A stretch of 64,000 bases of DNA from a bacterium SCSIO 12844 (GTDB lineage: Bacteria; Pseudomonadota; Gammaproteobacteria; Francisellales; Francisellaceae). The notes beneath the pieces are model-generated. The model saw only the letters and a list, made by a program, of their open reading frames with translations. It was not told where the DNA came from and searched no databases. This document shows positions 17,458-28,524 of the stretch, piece after piece (position 1 is the first letter of the stretch; the number at the start of each line of letters is the position of its first letter). The stretch is taken from assembly GCA_024397935.1 (NCBI GenBank), contig CP073743.1, positions 2,604,001 to 2,668,000 of the forward strand. The letters run 5' to 3'. The position numbers were made by a program, and so were the translations under genes.

Positions 17458-19833
17458 TTACTCTCTTAGTGTTGCTTTATAATTTTCTTCAAGTCGTGCC
17501 ACCAATTGACTGACTACTTGATTGACATCTTCATCTTTAAGTGTTTTCGATGAATCTTGTAAAATCAAGTTAAATGCGACACTTTTTTTATTTTTTGGCA
17601 TATTTTCGCCCTGATAAAGATCAAAAACACCCACATCTAATAATAATTCTCCACCTGTCTCAATGATGGTTTGTCTGATATTTTCAACGGCAATATCTTC
17701 ATCTACAACAATTGCAATATCACGAGAAATAGATGGATATTTTGACCAATGTTTAAATTTTGCTAATTTAATATGGTTTAGTACATTCCAGTCAAGTTCA
17801 AACACAATCGGTGCTTTACCTTTTAAGGCAACTAATTTTTGCAAATTCGGATGTATTTGACCAATCAAGCCAACTATATCACCTTCTTGATTTAAAATGG
17901 CTGCACTACGCCCAGAATGTAAATAAGGTAAATTAATTGGTTTAAAGCTAAACTGACTATTTGTCATAGCCAATAGCATTGAAACATCACTTTTTACATC
18001 ATAAAAATCACTTTCATGCATATTTGACCACTGAAGCGGTGTTAATGTACCTGAAACAACACCTGCTAGCATCTGTTTTTGCTCTAATACCCCTTTTTTA
18101 TCATATATAAAACAATTGCCCGTCTCAAAACTACGGATACGACTTTGCTGGCGATGAATATTATTCTTCAATGCAGTTAATAAACCAGGTAGTAAGCTTT
18201 GTCTCATTACAGCCATATCAGAAGCTATTGGATTTTTTAATGCCAAGCTTTCATGATGCAACGCAAAAAACTGATCGAACTTTGGATCAATAAAACTATA
18301 GGTAATCGCTTCTTTATAGCCGCGTGCAGCTAATAAATGCTTTACTTTTGATACTTCAATTGCTGATTCTTGCATAGTAACTGTTGGCATTGTTAGTTTA
18401 GGCAATGTTTGTGGCAAATTTTCATAACCATATAAACGTGCAACTTCTTCAATTAAATCTTCCTCAATTGCAATATCAAATCGCCATGATGGAACATTGA
18501 CCTGCCATTGATCTGATTGAATATTTTTAAGTGTGAACCCTAAAGCAGTCAAAATACTGACTACCTCATCAGCAGTCGTCTCAAGGCCCAATAAACGTTT
18601 AATGCGCGTTAAATTTAATGTAATAGTATCTCTTTTAGGTAAATACATTTCATTTGACTTAACCACAACGTCACCAGCCTCTCCACCACAAAGGCTTACT
18701 AATAATTCAGTTGCTCTTTCTATTGCTCGCTCAACTAATACTGGATCAACACCACGCTCAAAGCGATGTGATGAGTCCGTGTGAAGACCATAGCTACGTG
18801 CTTTGCCTGCAATTGCTAATGAAGAGAAAAAGGCTGACTCAAAGAATATATCGACTGTTTGATCTGTTACAGATGAACCTTCACCGCCCATAATACCAGC
18901 TAACGCCAGTGCTTTTTTATGATCTGCAATAACTAAAGTATCCTTGTTTAAGTTAACTTCATTACCATCTAATAAGATCAGTTTTTCGTTTTCTTTAGCC
19001 ATTCTTACGATTATACCATCATCGATTTTGCCTAAATCAAACGCATGCATGGGCTGGCCTAACTCAAGCATAACATAATTGGTAATATCAACAATAATAC
19101 TAACCGGTCGAATACCACAACGGCGTAGTTTTTCAGTAAGCCATAATGGTGATTCTACCTTTGGGTTTACATTACGAATAATTCGCCCAGCATATTTAGG
19201 GCATGCTTGATCATTTTCAAGCTCAATGCTTACTATATCTGATATCTCTGCTTGAACTGGTTTAACATCAACTGGACTATACATAACACGATTTAATGCA
19301 GCAACTTCTCTTGCAATGCCTTCAACACTTAAACAATCTGCTCTATTTGGTGTTAAGTCAACTTCAATAGAACTATCATCTAACTGTAGATATTGACGAA
19401 CATCATCACCAATTGGAGCGTTTACAGGTAGTGACATAATACCACTATGCTCATCAGATAGGCCTAATTCTCTTTCTGAGCATATCATCCCATTAGAGGT
19501 TTGCCCTCTTAATTTACTTTTTTTAATCTTTAAGCCTGGTAGCTCTGCTCCAACTAATGCAACGGCAACTTTCATACCTTCAGTTACATTTGCTGCTCCA
19601 CAGACAATATCTAATACTTCATTGCCTACATCTACCTTACAACATGAAAGCTTATCTGCATCAGGGTGCTTAGCTTTTCCAATTACTTGACCAACAACTA
19701 CGTTCGAAAATTCTGCAGCAACAGGTTCAATACTATCAACTTCTAAACCTGCTAAAGTTAATTGTTCAGTTAATGCTTTTAATGATAAATCTGTTTGAAC
19801 AAACTTATTTAGCCACTGGTAAGATACTTTCAT
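17458..19833 (-). CDS. pheT: Phenylalanyl-tRNA synthetase beta subunit
   Basis: PheT forms the alpha2-beta2 synthetase that charges tRNA-Phe. At 791 residues it has the expected domains: an N-terminal tRNA-binding OB domain (about residues 40-150, VVVGQVIGKAKHPDADKLSC), B3/B4 editing domain (about 210-380), B5 domain, catalytic-like core (YGYENLPQT onward) and C-terminal ferredoxin-fold anticodon-binding domain (from about 697, KHWSKYPSISRDIAIVV). It lies 63 bp after pheS and 4 nt before ihfA. The assignment is secure. Confidence 0.98.
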   Translation of the reverse strand: MKVSYQWLNKFVQTDLSLKALTEQLTLAGLEVDSIEPVAAEFSNVVVGQVIGKAKHPDADKLSCCKVDVGNEVLDIVCGAANVTEGMKVAVALVGAELPGLKIKKSKLRGQTSNGMICSERELGLSDEHSGIMSLPVNAPIGDDVRQYLQLDDSSIEVDLTPNRADCLSVEGIAREVAALNRVMYSPVDVKPVQAEISDIVSIELENDQACPKYAGRIIRNVNPKVESPLWLTEKLRRCGIRPVSIIVDITNYVMLELGQPMHAFDLGKIDDGIIVRMAKENEKLILLDGNEVNLNKDTLVIADHKKALALAGIMGGEGSSVTDQTVDIFFESAFFSSLAIAGKARSYGLHTDSSHRFERGVDPVLVERAIERATELLVSLCGGEAGDVVVKSNEMYLPKRDTITLNLTRIKRLLGLETTADEVVSILTALGFTLKNIQSDQWQVNVPSWRFDIAIEEDLIEEVARLYGYENLPQTLPKLTMPTVTMQESAIEVSKVKHLLAARGYKEAITYSFIDPKFDQFFALHHESLALKNPIASDMAVMRQSLLPGLLTALKNNIHRQQSRIRSFETGNCFIYDKKGVLEQKQMLAGVVSGTLTPLQWSNMHESDFYDVKSDVSMLLAMTNSQFSFKPINLPYLHSGRSAAILNQEGDIVGLIGQIHPNLQKLVALKGKAPIVFELDWNVLNHIKLAKFKHWSKYPSISRDIAIVVDEDIAVENIRQTIIETGGELLLDVGVFDLYQGENMPKNKKSVAFNLILQDSSKTLKDEDVNQVVSQLVARLEENYKATLRE

Positions 19834-19896
19834 TTAATTTCTACTCCGAAAATCATCCAATTGTCTCTTTAAAAGAATCATTATTTTCAATTCATA

Positions 19897-20967
<1,071 letters not shown>

Positions 20968-21025
20968 TTATAACGCTTATATAGCTTAAGCTCTAGCGTA
21001 AAATAAATTAAGTCAGGTAATATCT

Positions 21026-21043
21026 AAATGTTCTGTAACATTT
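21026..21043. repeat. Perfect 7-bp inverted repeat at the end of the APH-like gene
   Basis: AAATGTT and AACATTT flank a 4-nt loop, and the repeat overlaps the stop codon of the kinase gene at 21042. There is no T run on either strand, so an mRNA 3'-end stabilising hairpin is more likely than an intrinsic terminator. Confidence 0.4.
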
Positions 21044-21902
21044 AATCAATTATTTCTAATAAATTTTTAAAATAACTTGGATCTAGGTTATCTTCTAAAT
21101 CCCAAACCCAGCCTAAAACTGCTTCTACAAAGAACCACTTATCAATTCTATCTTCCGATAAACTAAGTAATCTAGCACAATGAACAATTCGTTGATTGAT
21201 TACGGCTTTCGAATTATTTTGCTCTAATAAATCAGGAATTGGATTTCTGATAAATGCACAAACATCAAATGCAGGTTCTCCAATAATGCCTTTTGGATCA
21301 ATCATCATCCAGTCGTTTTGATGCTTTATAATATTATCATGATGTAAATCACCATGAAGTAATATTTCTTTTTCTTGAGTTTTTAATAACTCTTTATATA
21401 AAATTCTTGCTTTCGATAAATATTTCAAAGGAATATCATAGTCTTTATCCAGTGCTACCAACCATTTCTCTATCGATTGAAAACTATGATTATTAGGCAA
21501 TTTTACTTGATGTAATGCATTCAAAATGCCACAAAATATTTCGATTGAATCAGTTTCTTTATTTGGGAAATGATTTTTTAAAGTATCACCAGGTATTGCC
21601 TGAGCTAAGATTAAGAAATCTTTTTCTTTAGCATAAATTTTAGGTGTGTAAAATCCTTGAAATGCTTCTAGTGCATCAGCTTCATTTTCTAAAGATTTTT
21701 CATCGATTGCTATTTTTAAAATAATTGCCTGACCATTTTGAAAACCTTTTAAAATATAATTAAAACTAAGATTTTCAATTGGTTGTAGCTTAGTTAAATG
21801 ATATTGATCTTTAATTTGTTGAATTCGATCAGGCAGTAAATCCAACCAAGTTTGACCTTTTTGGCCATAAATATTAATAATATTGTTTTTGAATGTATGC
21901 AT
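21042..21902 (-). CDS. APH(6)/hydroxyurea-kinase-like phosphotransferase
   Basis: This 286-residue protein has the aminoglycoside-phosphotransferase kinase fold: the catalytic loop LLHGDLHHDNII and the metal-binding segment WMMIDPKGIIGEPAFDV resemble the APH(6) streptomycin kinase group. A longer frame opens at 21938, but ATG 21902 is chosen because it follows the mutT-like stop by 7 nt and gives a family-like N-terminus. It is last in a run that begins with the inositol genes. A metabolic small-molecule kinase is as likely as antibiotic resistance; the substrate cannot be inferred. Confidence 0.8.
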   Translation of the reverse strand: MHTFKNNIINIYGQKGQTWLDLLPDRIQQIKDQYHLTKLQPIENLSFNYILKGFQNGQAIILKIAIDEKSLENEADALEAFQGFYTPKIYAKEKDFLILAQAIPGDTLKNHFPNKETDSIEIFCGILNALHQVKLPNNHSFQSIEKWLVALDKDYDIPLKYLSKARILYKELLKTQEKEILLHGDLHHDNIIKHQNDWMMIDPKGIIGEPAFDVCAFIRNPIPDLLEQNNSKAVINQRIVHCARLLSLSEDRIDKWFFVEAVLGWVWDLEDNLDPSYFKNLLEIID

Positions 21903-21909
21903 AAGTCTA

Positions 21910-22302
21910 TCATACAAATTCAGCCACAAGCATCTCAACTACTGGTTGATTAGCTTCTGGTAATTGAACTGATGTTAATTGATTGACTTCAACCCATTTT
22001 AATGCTTGATTTTCATTTGCTTTTATTTCTCCCACGTAATCATCAATCAAATAGAATGATAAACAAACTGACCGTTCAGGATAGTCATATTTAAGCTTAT
22101 GATAAGCTTTATAATTTAATGGTTTAATATTAATTTCTTCTGATAATTCTCGTACTAATGCGCGCTCACTCGTCTCATTATTTTCTACTTTACCACCCGG
22201 AAATTCCCAATACTGGGCCAAATGAGTATCTTTTTTTCTCTGTGTTAAACAGACTTGATTATCTTTTAAAATAATACCAGCGACAACTTTTATTGTATTC
22301 AT
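21910..22302 (-). CDS. mutT: MutT-like NUDIX hydrolase
   Basis: The 130-residue protein has the full Nudix box: GGKVENNETSERALVRELSE, ending in the EE pair of SEEINI. The adjacent WEFPGGK and QRKKDTHLAQYW segments and overall length match MutT, which hydrolyses 8-oxo-dGTP. It lies 13 bp after the mmsA-type gene and 7 nt before the APH-like gene. A different nucleotide substrate cannot be excluded without phylogeny. Confidence 0.88.
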   Translation of the reverse strand: MNTIKVVAGIILKDNQVCLTQRKKDTHLAQYWEFPGGKVENNETSERALVRELSEEINIKPLNYKAYHKLKYDYPERSVCLSFYLIDDYVGEIKANENQALKWVEVNQLTSVQLPEANQPVVEMLVAEFV

Positions 22303-22315
22303 TATACTCCTTAAA

Positions 22316-23809
22316 TTAATCTAGTGTCGGCATAAAAAACTGATTATCTGAACTTAATTGGCTTGCAGACCACTTAGATGTTACTGTTTTTAATCGGGTA
22401 TAAAAACGAACACCTTCTGGCCCATGCACTGACATATCACCAAATAAAGAGTTTTTCCATCCACCAAAACTATGAAATGCCATTGGTACTGGAATGGGTA
22501 TATTAACACCAACCATACCAACTTGAATATCTGAAGCAAATTCTCTTGCTGAAGCACCGTCTCTTGTATAAATAGCAACGCCATTTGCATACTGATTATG
22601 ATTAATTAATTGAATTGCTTCTTTTAAACTTCCCACTCGTACAACACATAAAACAGGACCAAAAATTTCTTCTTTGTAAATAGTCATATCTGGCGTTACT
22701 TGATCAAATAATGCAGGTCCAACAAAAAAACCATTTTCATGCCCAGAGCAAGTAAAGCTTCTACCATCTTTAACTAACTTAGCACCTTCTTTAACACCTA
22801 AGTCAACATAACCAATGATTTTTTCTCGGTGCGCTTTGGTAATGACAGGCCCCATTTGAGCACCTTCTATATCACCAGGGGCAACTTTTAATTGATCAAT
22901 CTGCTCTGATAATTGATTAATTAAATTATCTGCTGTTTCTTCTCCTACAGCCACAGCAACTGAGATCGCCATACAGCGCTCACCTGCCGAACCGTAAGCT
23001 GCTCCCATTAAACCTGCCACTGCATCATCCATATTTGCATCAGGCATCACAATACAATGATTTTTAGCACCACCTAATGCTTGAACTCGCTTAGCATTTT
23101 TAGCTGCTGTTTCATAAATATACTGAGCAATCGGCGTTGAACCGACAAAGCTTACGGCTAAAATATCTGGGTGATGTAATATTGCATCGACAACTTTTTT
23201 ATCACCATGAACAACATTTAATACACCATCAGGTAAACCAGCTTGTTTAAATAATTCAGCTAAATACATTGAAGCCGATGGATCCTTCTCAGATGGTTTA
23301 AGTATGAATGTATTTCCACAGGCTACCGCAATTGGAAACATCCACATTGGCACCATAGCAGGAAAATTAAATGGTGTTATACCTGCACAAACACCGACAG
23401 GTTGACGTAATGAATAGCAATCTACTGAAGTTGATACTTGATAAGAAAAGTCACCCTTTAATAACTGTGGCATGCCACAGGCAAATTCAACAACTTCAAT
23501 ACCTCTTTGTACTTCTCCTAGCGCATCTGAATAAACTTTTCCATGCTCTTTAGTAATTAATTTTGCGATTGTCTCTTTATTGTCATTTAATAATTGATAA
23601 TACTTAAATAATACTCTTGAACGTTTAAGTGGGCTTAATTTACTCCAACTTGCAAATGCATTTTTTGCAGCTGTTACCGCTTGGTCAATTTCACTTTCTG
23701 AACCCATAGCTAATGTATCTATGATTTCACCAGTCGCTGGGTTGTATATATCATAAGTATCACTGCAACTACTTACTTTCTTACCATTGATAAAATGCTC
23801 TATCATCAT
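22316..23809 (-). CDS. mmsA: CoA-acylating (methyl)malonate-semialdehyde dehydrogenase
   Basis: This aldehyde dehydrogenase converts malonate semialdehyde to acetyl-CoA (IolA role) or methylmalonate semialdehyde to propionyl-CoA. The 497 residues include GVCAGITPFNFPAMVPMWMF near 140, the coenzyme motif FVGSTPIAQYIYETA, and the catalytic Cys in SAGERCMAISVAV. PVPMAFHSFGGWKNSLFGD near the C-terminus is typical of MmsA/IolA. Its position 46 bp downstream of iolG1 in an inositol operon makes the IolA role likely; a valine-catabolic role is the alternative. Confidence 0.93.
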   Translation of the reverse strand: MMIEHFINGKKVSSCSDTYDIYNPATGEIIDTLAMGSESEIDQAVTAAKNAFASWSKLSPLKRSRVLFKYYQLLNDNKETIAKLITKEHGKVYSDALGEVQRGIEVVEFACGMPQLLKGDFSYQVSTSVDCYSLRQPVGVCAGITPFNFPAMVPMWMFPIAVACGNTFILKPSEKDPSASMYLAELFKQAGLPDGVLNVVHGDKKVVDAILHHPDILAVSFVGSTPIAQYIYETAAKNAKRVQALGGAKNHCIVMPDANMDDAVAGLMGAAYGSAGERCMAISVAVAVGEETADNLINQLSEQIDQLKVAPGDIEGAQMGPVITKAHREKIIGYVDLGVKEGAKLVKDGRSFTCSGHENGFFVGPALFDQVTPDMTIYKEEIFGPVLCVVRVGSLKEAIQLINHNQYANGVAIYTRDGASAREFASDIQVGMVGVNIPIPVPMAFHSFGGWKNSLFGDMSVHGPEGVRFYTRLKTVTSKWSASQLSSDNQFFMPTLD

Positions 23810-23855
23810 TCACTCTCCCAATGAGTCTTAAATTTACTTTTACCAACACACAAGC

Positions 23856-24848
23856 TTAAAGTACAATCGCTTGATTATTATCATATGAACGTTGTACTGC
23901 CATAGCAACTTCTACAGATTGAATCATATCATCGATCCCTACAGGTGAACCAACATCATCTGAAGCATTTAAATAATCAGCAAATGCTTTAAATTCATTT
24001 AAGTATGCTTGATGATAGCGCTCAACAAAACTCCAATAAGGTAGTTGTGATTGTTGCAGGTTATTAGATGAAATACAACTTACATTTGTTGGGCTAAAAT
24101 TATCAACCTTTAGCATACCCTTTGAACCAAATACTTCTATTCGTTGGTCATAACCAAAATTTGTTTCACGAGATGCATCAATCATAACAAGCGCACCGCT
24201 GTCTAATTTTAATGTAATTAATGTTGTATCAATATCACCTAACTCTTTAAGTCTTGATTCAATCAATGCATCACCAATAGCATAAACTTCTTTAACCCTC
24301 TCACCAGATAAGAAATGCACCATATCAAAATCATGAGTATTAAAATCAAAAAATAAACCACCCGATTTACCAACAAATTTCAAATCTGGGCGCCTAGGAT
24401 CGCGATTAGTAATCTTAATAATCTGAATAGAACCAATCTTTTGCTTATCAATTGCATTTTTGAGCGCTAAAAAATCAGGATCAAATCGACGATTAAGACC
24501 AACTTGCAGTTTAAGGTTTGCTTCTTTAACTAAATGAGCAAGCTCATTTAAAGCATTGACATCAAATGAAATAGGTTTTTCACAAAAAATATGCTTTCTA
24601 AAGTCAATCGCTTTCTTAATCAAATCAACATGGGCACTAGAAGATGCAGCGATAACACAGGCATCAACTTGATCATCAGATAATACTTCTTCTAATTGTG
24701 ATGCCTTTTTAACAATTACCTCAGAAAAATCATCAGCATTAATATAATCATCAACAATATACTTTACATTAATGCTATCAATTATTGCTAAGTTATCAAA
24801 GTGCATTTTACCAATACGGCCACAACCAATTAACACAATATTTTTCAT
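23856..24848 (-). CDS. iolG: Inositol 2-dehydrogenase, copy 1
   Basis: IolG oxidises myo-inositol to 2-keto-myo-inositol with NAD+. The 330-residue GFO/IDH/MocA protein begins with a Rossmann motif, GCGRIGKMH. The EKPI segment near residue 92, QVGLNRRFDPDFLALKNAI, and GGLFFDFNTHDFDMVHF carry the conserved Lys, Asp and His. It shares these with the second copy at 30454-31431 but is clearly diverged. It is 12 nt after iolE. The two copies may act on different inositol isomers, for example one as scyllo-inositol dehydrogenase; this is inference. Confidence 0.9.
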   Translation of the reverse strand: MKNIVLIGCGRIGKMHFDNLAIIDSINVKYIVDDYINADDFSEVIVKKASQLEEVLSDDQVDACVIAASSSAHVDLIKKAIDFRKHIFCEKPISFDVNALNELAHLVKEANLKLQVGLNRRFDPDFLALKNAIDKQKIGSIQIIKITNRDPRRPDLKFVGKSGGLFFDFNTHDFDMVHFLSGERVKEVYAIGDALIESRLKELGDIDTTLITLKLDSGALVMIDASRETNFGYDQRIEVFGSKGMLKVDNFSPTNVSCISSNNLQQSQLPYWSFVERYHQAYLNEFKAFADYLNASDDVGSPVGIDDMIQSVEVAMAVQRSYDNNQAIVL

Positions 24849-24860
24849 AAAGATTCCCTT

Positions 24861-25760
24861 TTATAAACCAGTTTTTTCTCTAATAAACACCCTGGCTTTA
24901 TTAGCATACTCTAAAGGATTTGCTTTTGCTGGATCTTGCTCTGCCTCAACAATAAACCAACCTTGATACTGTTTTTGTGCTAATTGTTTAAATACTAAAT
25001 CAAAATCAATACAGCCATCGCCAGGAACGGTAAACAAGCCCTTTCTTACTCCATCCATAAATGTTAGTTGATCTTTATGTACTTGATCTAAGACTTCTGT
25101 TCGCACATCTTTTAGATGAACTTGATTAATTCTTGCTCCATAATGCTTAAATAAGTAATCTAGTGATATATCCGCTGCATATGCATGCCCTGTATCAAGT
25201 AATAATCCAAGTAAGCTTGGTGATGTATGTTTCATCAAGTAATCAACTTCATCTTGGTTTTGAACACCCGTACCTAAATGAAAATGATAAGAAACACGCA
25301 TTTGATAATCATAAGCCAACCTTCCTAATTCATGTAAACCATTAATTAATAACAGCCACTGTTTATGATTAAAGACTGGCTTATGACTAGAAAACACAGG
25401 GTAATCAGCTTGTTGAATACCATGACCACATTCACATAAATTAATAACATCAGCACCAACTGCTTTCATAAATGATAAGTGATGCATAAAATTTTCTAAC
25501 GTTTCTTGATAGCGTCCATTTTCAGTAAAAAATGTACTTATCCAAGCACTTGATACTTGCATTTGATACTCAGAAAGAAAATGACGTAACTTATGTGCAT
25601 CTTTGGGATATTTATTTCCTATTTCAGTGCCTTGAAAACCTGCTTGACTCATTTCTTTAATACAAGTTTCAAAAGTAATATCACCGCCTAAATTTGGATC
25701 ATCATCATTCGTCCAATTAATCGGTGAAATGCCAAGTTTAACATGATTGAATTTCGTCAT
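24861..25760 (-). CDS. iolE: myo-Inosose-2 dehydratase
   Basis: IolE removes water from 2-keto-myo-inositol to give the trihydroxycyclohexane dione. This 299-residue TIM-barrel (AP endonuclease-2-like) protein begins with LGISPINWTNDDDPNLGGDI, the hallmark of IolE, and has the metal-binding sites GTEIGNKYPKD, LDTGHAYAADI, VHLKDVR and FIVEAEQDP. It lies between iolD and iolG1 with 12-16 nt gaps, consistent with an operon. The assignment is secure. Confidence 0.95.
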   Translation of the reverse strand: MTKFNHVKLGISPINWTNDDDPNLGGDITFETCIKEMSQAGFQGTEIGNKYPKDAHKLRHFLSEYQMQVSSAWISTFFTENGRYQETLENFMHHLSFMKAVGADVINLCECGHGIQQADYPVFSSHKPVFNHKQWLLLINGLHELGRLAYDYQMRVSYHFHLGTGVQNQDEVDYLMKHTSPSLLGLLLDTGHAYAADISLDYLFKHYGARINQVHLKDVRTEVLDQVHKDQLTFMDGVRKGLFTVPGDGCIDFDLVFKQLAQKQYQGWFIVEAEQDPAKANPLEYANKARVFIREKTGL

Positions 25761-25776
25761 ATGATTATACCTTTAT

Positions 25777-27648
25777 TTAATACTTGCGTACTTTTTCTAA
25801 TTCAACTTGCATTGTTTCAGAAGCTTCTGAAACACTTTGTGCATTTGACTGTTCAGCAACACCCACTCGCCACCATGATTCATAACCATCAGACATGGTT
25901 TTTGCTTCAACTTTTACTTCAATTAGTATAACTTGCTGCTGTAACTTAGAGTCTTCTAATGCATTTTTTAATTCATCTATCGTGTTGGCTTTATATGATT
26001 TAGCACCTAAAGCTTGTGCATAAAGTGCAAAATCGATTGGAATGGTTTCACCTTGATATCGCCCTTGATTATCTCTATATCTTAGCTCTGTACAAAACCC
26101 TTCACTGCCATGTCTCATCTGAAGATTATTAATACAATGAAAGCCAGAATTATCGAGTAGTATAATAATAAATTTTTGACGCTCTTGAATTGCTGTTACT
26201 ATTTCAGAATGAAGCATCAAATAACTGCCATCACCTACAACGACATAAGGACAGCCTGAAACCCCCTCACTTTCCTTTGCTAAAGCCACGCCTAAGCCTG
26301 CTGCAACTTCATAGCCCATGCAAGAAAAAGCATACTCTAAGTGATAATCTTTAGGCTTTTTACAGCGCCATAGCCTATGCAAATCACCTGGTAAACTACC
26401 TGCTGCACAAATCACCGTATCATCTGGCTGAACAAATTCATTTAAAACACCTAAAACCTGCAACTGGCTTAATTTTCCCGTTGATGTTTCTTTGTGATAT
26501 AAACGATCAACTTCCTCATTCCAATTCTGTTGATACATGGCTATTTTTTGCTGATAATCCAAACTTGTTTCATAGTCATCTAATGCTTTAGATAACTGCT
26601 CTAATACAATCTTAGCATCGCCTTTAAGTGCAACAGCATCCATTTTATAGGCATCCATAGTATTAACATTAATTTGAATCATTTCGGCATTGGCATAAAG
26701 CCATTTTGATGCTGTTGTAAAATCCTGTAGACGTGTACCAATCGCTATAATAACATCGGCTTCTTTGGCTAATTGATTAGCAGCTTGTGTACCTGTTGTA
26801 CCAATACCTCCTAAATTAAATGGATGCTGCCAAGATAGTGCACTTTTACCTGCTTGAGTCTCTGTAACTGCAATTTTATGTGTTAATGCAAACTGTGCTA
26901 ATGTTTCACAAGCAAATGCATACTGAACACCACCACCACAAATAATTATTGGATTATTCGCATTTTTTAATAACGCTGCTACTTGATTAATCGCTCGAGC
27001 TACAGCTAATTGGCGATCTAGATGCCATAACCTTTTCTTAAAGAAATACTCGGGATAATCATAAGCTTCTGACTGCACATCCTGGGGCAAAGATAAAACA
27101 ACAGCGCCTGTTTCAGCTGGGTCTGTTAATACTCTCATTGCATTAATACAAGCTGTCATTAGCATTTCAGGACGACTGATTCTATCCCAATATTTACTGA
27201 CAGGTTTAAATGCATCATTCGCCGTTATATTATAATCATATGTTTGCTCAATTTGTTGTAGTACTGGATCTGGCTGGCGATCAGCAAAAATATCCCCAGG
27301 CAAGAGTAATAGTGGCAGTCGATTTGACGTTGCAACACCTGCTGCAGTTACCATATTTAATGCACCTGGGCCAATTGAAGAAGTACAGGCAATAATACCT
27401 AATCGATTTTTTTGCTTTGCATAGGCAATCGCTGCATGTGCCATCCCCTGCTCATTATTACCACGTATACTTTTTATCCCATAGGTATCGTATTCTAGCG
27501 CCTCTCCAAGACCTGTGACATTACCATGACCAAAAATATTAAACATACCCTGAATAAATTGATATTCATTACCATCTAATACAATATATTGCTGCGATAA
27601 AAACCGTAATAGCGCTTGAGTTGTCGTTAATCTAATTGTTTTTTCCAT
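25777..27648 (-). CDS. iolD: 3D-(3,5/4)-trihydroxycyclohexane-1,2-dione acylhydrolase
   Basis: IolD is the thiamine-diphosphate-dependent enzyme that opens the cyclohexane ring in inositol catabolism. The 623 residues include the N-terminal PYR domain (MFNIFGHGNVTGLGEALEY, catalytic Glu in that region), the central domain, and the ThDP-binding motif VVGDGSYLMLHSEIVTA with downstream LLDNSGFHCINNLQ. MRHGSEGFCTE is typical of IolD. It is 18 nt after iolB and 16 nt before iolE. Confidence 0.96.
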   Translation of the reverse strand: MEKTIRLTTTQALLRFLSQQYIVLDGNEYQFIQGMFNIFGHGNVTGLGEALEYDTYGIKSIRGNNEQGMAHAAIAYAKQKNRLGIIACTSSIGPGALNMVTAAGVATSNRLPLLLLPGDIFADRQPDPVLQQIEQTYDYNITANDAFKPVSKYWDRISRPEMLMTACINAMRVLTDPAETGAVVLSLPQDVQSEAYDYPEYFFKKRLWHLDRQLAVARAINQVAALLKNANNPIIICGGGVQYAFACETLAQFALTHKIAVTETQAGKSALSWQHPFNLGGIGTTGTQAANQLAKEADVIIAIGTRLQDFTTASKWLYANAEMIQINVNTMDAYKMDAVALKGDAKIVLEQLSKALDDYETSLDYQQKIAMYQQNWNEEVDRLYHKETSTGKLSQLQVLGVLNEFVQPDDTVICAAGSLPGDLHRLWRCKKPKDYHLEYAFSCMGYEVAAGLGVALAKESEGVSGCPYVVVGDGSYLMLHSEIVTAIQERQKFIIILLDNSGFHCINNLQMRHGSEGFCTELRYRDNQGRYQGETIPIDFALYAQALGAKSYKANTIDELKNALEDSKLQQQVILIEVKVEAKTMSDGYESWWRVGVAEQSNAQSVSEASETMQVELEKVRKY

Positions 27649-27666
27649 TGATAAAACCTTATAAAC

Positions 27667-28488
27667 TTATTCAATATCTTCTAACGGTTTCCAAACACGT
27701 AAATTGGCACTTTCATGGCGTGCCCAGTCATGCTCTTTTCTAAATGTGGGCACGATATAAGGATTGTTTTCTAGATGCTTAATAAACCATAAAGTATATA
27801 ATGCATAGCCAGGCGCACTACTATGAGCATGCTCTTTTTCATCCAATATCACCATCGTATCATTTTGACGAATTCTGCGGATATGCTCACCATCCTCACC
27901 AATAGCAAACCCTTGTGGTTCAGAAAAACGATAATAGTAGATTTCAGGTTGTTTATGATAATGTGGTGGCGTACTTGACCAATGGCCTGAAAAAGTAATA
28001 ATTTCACCAACAACTAGGTTTGATTCAGGGCGGTTTCTTGTATCAAATACCGTTCTAACAATACGGTAAGAAGCATCATCTAATAATCCTTTACCTCGAC
28101 GCTCAGATTCAAGCATATTACTACCATCGAAAACCATTGATTTAAATTTTTGCCCATTCTCTGTTTGCATCACCATAATTTCACAATTGGTTTTAGCAGT
28201 CACTTGGGCTTTTTCATTCGCACATAAATGTAATACAATAGGTTCTTGATCAAAATAACTTGTTCTAAATGCTTGATAACTCTTATTTAAATAATTAAAT
28301 TCCACTTGACCTGTCATTAATAAATAAGCACTTTCTAAAGTAGAACTTAAATCATAAACTTCTCCCTGTGAAAGATGTAACACACCAAAATTCATTCCAG
28401 TTCGATATAAATCATTGATTTCAACGATTGAGTTATAGCCATTCATATATGGACTATTTTGATGAATAATTGGATCAATTTCTGACAT
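27667..28488 (-). CDS. iolB: 5-Deoxy-glucuronate isomerase
   Basis: IolB isomerises 5-deoxy-D-glucuronate to 2-deoxy-5-keto-D-gluconate. This 273-residue double-cupin protein has the metal-binding segment SSTPPHYHKQPEIYYYRF and the downstream NDTMVILDEKEHAHSSAPGY, both characteristic. FDTRNRPESNLVVGEIIT precedes the second cupin. It is placed between the iolC fusion (36 bp upstream) and iolD (18 bp downstream). The assignment is secure. Confidence 0.95.
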   Translation of the reverse strand: MSEIDPIIHQNSPYMNGYNSIVEINDLYRTGMNFGVLHLSQGEVYDLSSTLESAYLLMTGQVEFNYLNKSYQAFRTSYFDQEPIVLHLCANEKAQVTAKTNCEIMVMQTENGQKFKSMVFDGSNMLESERRGKGLLDDASYRIVRTVFDTRNRPESNLVVGEIITFSGHWSSTPPHYHKQPEIYYYRFSEPQGFAIGEDGEHIRRIRQNDTMVILDEKEHAHSSAPGYALYTLWFIKHLENNPYIVPTFRKEHDWARHESANLRVWKPLEDIE

Positions 28489-28524
28489 AATAATACTCCA
28501 AAAAATAATAATGATTAATTTTAA

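Noticed and set aside
21042-21902. Acquired antibiotic-resistance gene
   Set aside because: The APH(6)-like motifs are present, but base composition matches the neighbours, no mobile element is near, and it is co-linear with metabolic genes.
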